Source: JBFLVN01 sp040758475
Lineage (GTDB): Bacteria; JAGRBM01
Assembly: GCA_040758475.1 (NCBI GenBank)
Contig: JBFLVN010000127.1
Location: forward strand, 1 to 10,553
Direction of reading: 5' to 3'
DNA length: 10,553 nt
Every line of letters begins with the position of its first letter. Within the stretch, counting starts at the first letter, position 1. Of this stretch, positions 6,529 to 10,553 are shown piece after piece. The notes below the pieces were generated by a model. That model saw only the letters and a program-made list of their open reading frames with translations. It ran no database searches and was not told the origin of the DNA. Both the position numbers and the translations under genes were made by a program.

Positions 6529-8247
6529 ATGCGGAAATTGCAGCGATATGCCGAACTGCTTCTCGTTTTGTTGATCGCCGTTCTGGCCAATGTGGCCGCC
6601 CAGCGCCTTTTTCATCGCTGGGATTTGACAGACGACAAGCGCTATACGCTTTCAGAAGCTAGCGTGAAAGCACTGAAAAAGCTCGATGACACGCTTACTA
6701 TTAAAGCGTTTTTTTCCGAGAATATTCCTGCGCGATACGCTCCTATACTTGATGATGCGCGCGATACACTGGATGAGTTCAAGGCTTATGGTGGCGCGAA
6801 TGTGCAGGTGGAGTTCATCGACCCGTACGACGATCCCGAAACGGAGCAGGAAATGCGCCTATTGGGGATTCCCGAGCTGATACTTGGCGTGGATGCTCGT
6901 GATCAGATCGAGCGACTGAAAGTGTACATGGGGGTAGGTATTTTTTACCGGGATCGCAAGGAGGTAGTTCAATCGGTCGCGCAATCTGGCCAGGCAATGA
7001 GCCATGCCGCCGATTTCGAGTACAATCTCACTAGCGCGATTCTGAAAATCACTTCCGACGAACCCGAGGGTATTGGAATTTGGCTTGGCAATCCCCTCCC
7101 GGCGGCCAAGACCTTCTGGGAGGATTACCAGCGTTACCAGCTCGAAGAGCAGCTCGACCCCCTCTATCAAGCACTAAAACGCCAGTACAAGGTGGTCGAA
7201 GTGGATTTCGGCGGCGGCAAGCCCGTTCCCGAACAGGTTAATACGCTTCTGGTTATCGGACCCAGGAAAGCTTCAGAACGTGACCTTTACGAGATCGATC
7301 AATTCATTATGCGCGGGGGTAGCGTTATCTTCTTGTTGGATGTCCAAGAGCAAGATAAACAGCAACCGCAAGCCCTCCCCGTTCCGACGGGTCTTGAGCC
7401 GCTCCTTGAACACTATGGCCTCAAGGTCAGACCCTCGGTCGTAGCAGATAAAATATGTGATCGGGCCGTGGCACGCGCGCGGTATTACCAATATCTGGCT
7501 CCTTACGTGTTTTGGCCCCAGGTTGCGGAGACCGGAGTCGATCGAACCAATCCCGCGTTGGTCCGTATTGAGGCCGTCACCCTGCCTTGGACGGCTGCCA
7601 TTGAAGTCGCGACGTCGAATTCGGAAGGGAAAAAATTCGTACCTCTCTTGCGAAGTTCCAATATCGCACGCATCCACGATCTCCCCGCATCGATTGCCGA
7701 TCAGCAACCGGATATTCTCCCTGCGAATTCCGAGGAACCTGTGGTGTTGGCTGGAATGGTTGAAGGCCAGCTGGAGAGCTATTTTAACAACCGCACCCCT
7801 CCAGCGCAGGCTGTTCCTCAAGGCCAAGAAACTCCCAGAGTATCGCCTAGTGTTAAGGAGCCCGATTTCGTCGGTCACACGGACAGCGGACGTGTCGTCG
7901 TCGTTGGAAGTTCTACTTTTGTAACTGGCTGGTTTCTTTCCATGATGCAGCAGGTCCGGAGCAAGTCGCAGAATCTCGCCTTCATTCTGAATCTTGTTGA
8001 TTGGCTTAGTTTGGGTGAAGATCTCATCGGAATGCGGGCACGGTTTTCGACGGCTCGTGGTTTGGAGCCAGCCAGCGAAGGCGCCAAACAGGCGATCCAG
8101 TACGGGAATGTCCTCGCCGTCCCGGTCCTCGTCATTCTCTACGGCCTTGCCCGGTTCTTCCTCCGGCGCAAGGACCGCCGGATGTACGAGGAGCGTTTCC
8201 GCTTCCACACCCGGTCCACCGGCGCGGGCCTGGAGAGGAAATCATGA
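6529..8247 (+). CDS. GldG-family ABC transporter auxiliary protein
   Basis: A 572-residue protein with one N-terminal membrane helix (about 8-26), a large extracytoplasmic region and a C-terminal helix (about 527-545) followed by a basic tail. The segment after the first helix (Thr-Asp-Asp-Lys-Arg-Tyr-Thr-Leu-Ser, then an Ile-Lys-Ala-Phe-Phe-Ser strand and Phe-Ile-Asp-Pro) is the hallmark of the GldG/ABC_transp_aux family. A Gly-Gly-Ser-Val-Ile-Phe-Leu-Leu-Asp strand in the middle fits its known alpha/beta fold. Such proteins accompany GldA/GldF-type transporters, in Bacteroidota for gliding and elsewhere for unknown exports. Its stop overlaps the next start (ATGA, 8244-8247). Codon use is odd: up to about 8040 it is markedly AT-richer, with codons such as ATA, ACT and TTA, than the flanking genes, and the last 200 bases return to GC-rich usage. 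No frameshift is seen. Confidence 0.92.
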   Translation: MRKLQRYAELLLVLLIAVLANVAAQRLFHRWDLTDDKRYTLSEASVKALKKLDDTLTIKAFFSENIPARYAPILDDARDTLDEFKAYGGANVQVEFIDPYDDPETEQEMRLLGIPELILGVDARDQIERLKVYMGVGIFYRDRKEVVQSVAQSGQAMSHAADFEYNLTSAILKITSDEPEGIGIWLGNPLPAAKTFWEDYQRYQLEEQLDPLYQALKRQYKVVEVDFGGGKPVPEQVNTLLVIGPRKASERDLYEIDQFIMRGGSVIFLLDVQEQDKQQPQALPVPTGLEPLLEHYGLKVRPSVVADKICDRAVARARYYQYLAPYVFWPQVAETGVDRTNPALVRIEAVTLPWTAAIEVATSNSEGKKFVPLLRSSNIARIHDLPASIADQQPDILPANSEEPVVLAGMVEGQLESYFNNRTPPAQAVPQGQETPRVSPSVKEPDFVGHTDSGRVVVVGSSTFVTGWFLSMMQQVRSKSQNLAFILNLVDWLSLGEDLIGMRARFSTARGLEPASEGAKQAIQYGNVLAVPVLVILYGLARFFLRRKDRRMYEERFRFHTRSTGAGLERKS

Positions 8248-9239
8248 AACGCCTTGCCATTCTCGGGGGCGTCGTTCTGGCGCTCTTGCTCATCGTTTTG
8301 CTGGTTCCCAAACAGCAGGACCGGATTTCGGGAAAAGACGCCGAGGAACTAGAAGGGGTTTTCCCCCACGTCATGCCCGAAGACGCGCGGCGCGTGACCA
8401 TCACCTATCAGGCGAGCAACCTCGAACTCGTCCACCACGACGACAAGTGGTGGGTAAAGGCGGCCGAGCGGGATTGGCCCGCCGATTCCCGGGCCGTGGA
8501 TGCCCTCTTCCAAGGCATCGGGAATCTTCAATTGGACCGGGCCGTTTCGGGCACAGCCGAAAAACACGATCTTTACGAATTAACCGATACGAAGAGCGCG
8601 ACCGTCAAATTCTTCGGCGAAAGGGATACGGAACTCCTGGCCGTTCGGGTGGGGAAACTCGGTCCCGACATGAAGACCACCTACGTGCGTGGTTTTAACG
8701 AACCCAAGGTTTACGTGGCCCAAGGGTCTTTGCGGCCCATGCTCGAACGCAAGACCGAACTCTGGCGCGACCGCTCCTTCGCCCGCCTCGAACCAAATGA
8801 AATCCACAAGCTCCTCATCGAGAAGCAGGGGAAGCCCCCGCTCACCATTGAACGCGACATCGCGGACAGCGCCGCCTGGAAGGTGACCGATCCCAAGGGC
8901 GTCACTCCCACGCCCACGTTTCCCCAGGAGTGCGACAACGTGGCCCGGCAGTTCGCCAGCATGGTGGCGAGCGACCTGCCGCCGCCCGCTCCGGACGCCG
9001 AATACGGTTTCGATAAGCCAGCGGGGACCGTCACCCTGACCACGTTCAATGGGAAAACGATCAAATACACCTTCGGGAAAACCAACGAAGCCCGGCAGAT
9101 TTACGCCAGGAATTCGGATGCCGAAGGGATCGTCTATCTCCTTCAATCCTGGATGGCCGACCGTGTGATGCCCACGCTGGAGACCCTTTTGGGCGGGGAA
9201 CCGCAGGTTTCTCCCCTCCCGCCCGCAGGCAAGAAATAA
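8244..9239 (+). CDS. DUF4340 domain-containing membrane-anchored protein
   Basis: A 331-residue protein starting in the ATGA overlap with the GldG-family gene. A single hydrophobic helix (3-21) anchors it, with the rest predicted outside the cytoplasm. The body matches the DUF4340 pattern: a Trp-Trp-Val-Lys strand (67-70) after the His-His-Asp-Asp turn, a Leu-Tyr-Glu-Leu-Thr segment, a strand with Val-Gly-Lys-Leu-Gly, and a second similar half with Glu-Tyr-Gly-Phe-Asp-Lys-Pro and a Tyr-Thr-Phe-Gly-Lys strand. DUF4340 genes regularly follow GldG-family genes in many phyla. The biochemical role is unknown; a part in the same transporter complex is inferred. It is the last gene before a terminator. 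Confidence 0.88.
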   Translation: MKRLAILGGVVLALLLIVLLVPKQQDRISGKDAEELEGVFPHVMPEDARRVTITYQASNLELVHHDDKWWVKAAERDWPADSRAVDALFQGIGNLQLDRAVSGTAEKHDLYELTDTKSATVKFFGERDTELLAVRVGKLGPDMKTTYVRGFNEPKVYVAQGSLRPMLERKTELWRDRSFARLEPNEIHKLLIEKQGKPPLTIERDIADSAAWKVTDPKGVTPTPTFPQECDNVARQFASMVASDLPPPAPDAEYGFDKPAGTVTLTTFNGKTIKYTFGKTNEARQIYARNSDAEGIVYLLQSWMADRVMPTLETLLGGEPQVSPLPPAGKK

Positions 9240-9249
9240 GCCCAAGCCC

Positions 9250-9269
9250 GCGGCCCCTTGGCCGCTTTT
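9250..9269 (+). terminator. rho-independent terminator of the ABC/GldG operon
   Basis: Stem GCGGCC (9250-9255), loop CCTT, stem GGCCGC (9260-9265), then TTTT (9266-9269), starting ten bases after the stop of the DUF4340 gene. The stem is perfect and pure G/C. The T run is short, so some read-through is possible. Confidence 0.75.
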
Positions 9270-9306
9270 CCCGGATTGCTTCCTTCCCGCTGGGTAGGGA
9301 ACAATT

Positions 9307-9337
9307 GAAGGCTTTTGCCTTCTCCTTTCCCGGGGAG
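9307..9337 (+). promoter_or_regulatory. leader hairpins before the transglutaminase-like gene
   Basis: GAAGGC-TTTT-GCCTTC (9307-9322) is a perfect 6-bp hairpin. It is followed by CTCC (9322-9325), which can pair with GGAG (9334-9337), part of a GGAGG run. A weaker TTCCC/GGGAA pair lies just upstream, near 9285-9302. They fall between the operon terminator and the next start, so they may be a second terminator or a leader controlling ribosome access. This is inference from base pairing only. Confidence 0.35.
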
Positions 9338-9354
9338 GACGAAGAGAGTCCCTT

Positions 9355-10553
9355 GTGATTGGCAAGACCCTCAAAATCGCCGTCGTGGTGGCTTGGCTCG
9401 CGGGCCTTGGCCTTCTGGCCGGGCGTTACCTCGAATCTTCCGCTACGGAAGAAGCGGCCGCTCAGAGTCCGGGCGCCGTTCTTTCTTCCGCTGATGCCGC
9501 CTCCAAGGCCGCGCGTTCCGAAGAGGACTGGCACGGCCTTTACCTGGAAGGCACCAAGGTTGGCTGGTCCCATTCACTCCTGGCGCCGGAAGGAGAGGGC
9601 TGGCATTTCGAGGATGAAATGGTCTGGGAGATGAGCATCCTGGGGAACGCCCGCCGCCTGGAAATGAAGCAGCACGGCCGCTTGGACGGCGCGTACGCGC
9701 TCGAACGGGTCGGCTTCCTGCTCGAAACCGAGGGCGCGCGATTGAACTTGGAGGCCGAGCGAAAGGGGAAAGACCTCGCGGTTCTGCTTCGGACGGGTGG
9801 GGGAGAGCAGCGCCTTTCGTTCCCCGTCGATGGGCCACTCTACACTTCGCGCTCGCTCACGCCCTATCTCCGCCAGGTGGGAATCAAGCCGGGAGCGGTT
9901 CACCGGCTCCTCGTTTTTGAACCCTCCGTCCAACAGAACACGGAGATGGAAGTGCGGATCGGAAACAAGGAAGAAATAACCGTTGGAGCAGAAAAGCGTT
10001 CCTTGTACCGGGTCGAGCAGAAACTCCTCGGCCTTACGGTCACGGCCTGGATCGACGACAACGCCACCGCCTGGATCGAACGCTCGCCCGAGGGGCTCAC
10101 GGCCGTCCGGGAGGACGCCGCCCGCGCCAAACAAGGGATCAAGGGCGGAACCCTCGATCTCGCATCCCTCTTCGCCGTACGGGTAAGCCGGGAGATTCCC
10201 AATCCGGCGCGTCTCTCTTCGCTTCGTCTCCTGATCGAAGGGATTCCGGAAGATTTTACGGACCTGGGCGACTACCGGCAGCACTACAAGGCCCGGAAGT
10301 TTTCCGTTGAAAGAGAACCGGTTCCGGAACATGGCTCCTACAGTCTTCCTTACGCCAGCAAGGAATTTGAAGAGTTTTTGAAAGAAGAACCGCTTCTTCC
10401 CGTGCGGGACGAAAAGCTCGTAACAAAGGCCCGGGAGATTTTGAGCGGGGAGAAAGACCCCGTGGAGGCCGCCCGCAAGTTATCCGCCTGGGTCCACCGG
10501 GCCCTCGAAAAGACCCCCGTGGCCGGTTTTCCCAACGCCCTGGAAGCCCTGGA
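9355..10553 (+). CDS. transglutaminase-like membrane-anchored protein, 5' part (truncated by window end)
   Basis: An open frame runs from a GTG at 9355 to the window edge, giving 399 codons with no stop. GAGAG (9344-9348) six bases upstream supports the start. Residues 4-22 form a membrane anchor or uncleaved signal. A Trp-His-Gly-Leu-Tyr-Leu-Glu-Gly-Thr-Lys-Val-Gly-Trp stretch (about 62-74) begins a beta-rich region of the kind preceding transglutaminase-like domains in bacterial envelope proteins. Near the edge, Lys-Leu-Ser-Ala-Trp-Val-His-Arg-Ala-Leu and an Asn-Ala-Leu-Glu-Ala-Leu segment match the helix that normally leads into the Gly-Asp-Cys catalytic motif. That motif would lie just outside the window, so the enzyme call is unproven. 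Such genes often sit beside ABC-2 transporter operons. Minus-strand open frames over this region are taken as shadows. Confidence 0.75.
   Translation, partial: MIGKTLKIAVVVAWLAGLGLLAGRYLESSATEEAAAQSPGAVLSSADAASKAARSEEDWHGLYLEGTKVGWSHSLLAPEGEGWHFEDEMVWEMSILGNARRLEMKQHGRLDGAYALERVGFLLETEGARLNLEAERKGKDLAVLLRTGGGEQRLSFPVDGPLYTSRSLTPYLRQVGIKPGAVHRLLVFEPSVQQNTEMEVRIGNKEEITVGAEKRSLYRVEQKLLGLTVTAWIDDNATAWIERSPEGLTAVREDAARAKQGIKGGTLDLASLFAVRVSREIPNPARLSSLRLLIEGIPEDFTDLGDYRQHYKARKFSVEREPVPEHGSYSLPYASKEFEEFLKEEPLLPVRDEKLVTKAREILSGEKDPVEAARKLSAWVHRALEKTPVAGFPNALEAL

Noticed and set aside
4844..9239. Gliding motility operon
   Set aside because: GldA/F/G-like proteins with DUF4340 occur in many non-gliding bacteria, and no other gliding gene is present.
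9574..10332. Minus-strand open frames over the last 1.1 kb (including 9443-9838)
   Set aside because: The plus strand has an uninterrupted 399-codon frame with a ribosome site, a membrane anchor and family-like sequence, so the minus-strand frames are shadows.

Overview
The window is GC-rich bacterial chromosome, by eye around 60% G+C in most places. It shows AGGAGG-type ribosome sites, ATGA start/stop overlaps and a lipoprotein signal peptide. The sensor-type membrane domain and the stand-alone MshEN proteins resemble those of deltaproteobacteria-like lineages or related uncultured phyla. The lineage is an inference; no marker gene is present. There are no rRNA or tRNA genes, IS elements, CRISPR arrays or phage genes.

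Layout: (1) 97-1233, minus strand: a predicted lipoprotein with an HEFGH zinc-protease motif and a possible terminator beyond its 3' end. (2) 1234-1412: a divergent intergenic region with a weak promoter candidate and a perfect 14-bp palindrome. (3) 1413-2810, plus: a polytopic membrane protein that looks like the sensor half of a signalling protein with no output domain. (4) 2891-3652 and 3681-4721, plus: two tandem paralogues, each an MshEN (T2SSE_N) domain followed by a linker, a coiled coil and a shared C-terminal motif, with no ATPase. (5) 4844-9239, plus: a tight four-gene operon of ABC ATPase, ABC-2 permease, GldG-family protein and DUF4340 protein, closed by a hairpin terminator. (6) 9355 to the window end, plus: the 5' part of a membrane-anchored protein resembling the N-terminal region of transglutaminase-like proteins, cut off before any catalytic domain.

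The operon encodes a GldA/GldF/GldG-type transporter with a DUF4340 partner, a set widespread outside gliding bacteria and of unknown substrate. The downstream transglutaminase-like protein may belong to the same envelope function but is separated by a terminator.

The least ordinary part is 1413-4721: an orphan sensor-like membrane protein beside two free MshEN modules whose nucleotide-binding half-motifs have decayed in different halves. This may be a split, c-di-GMP-linked signalling unit, but that is inference. A second oddity is an AT-richer stretch, about 6280-8040, that starts inside the permease gene and ends inside the GldG-family gene.
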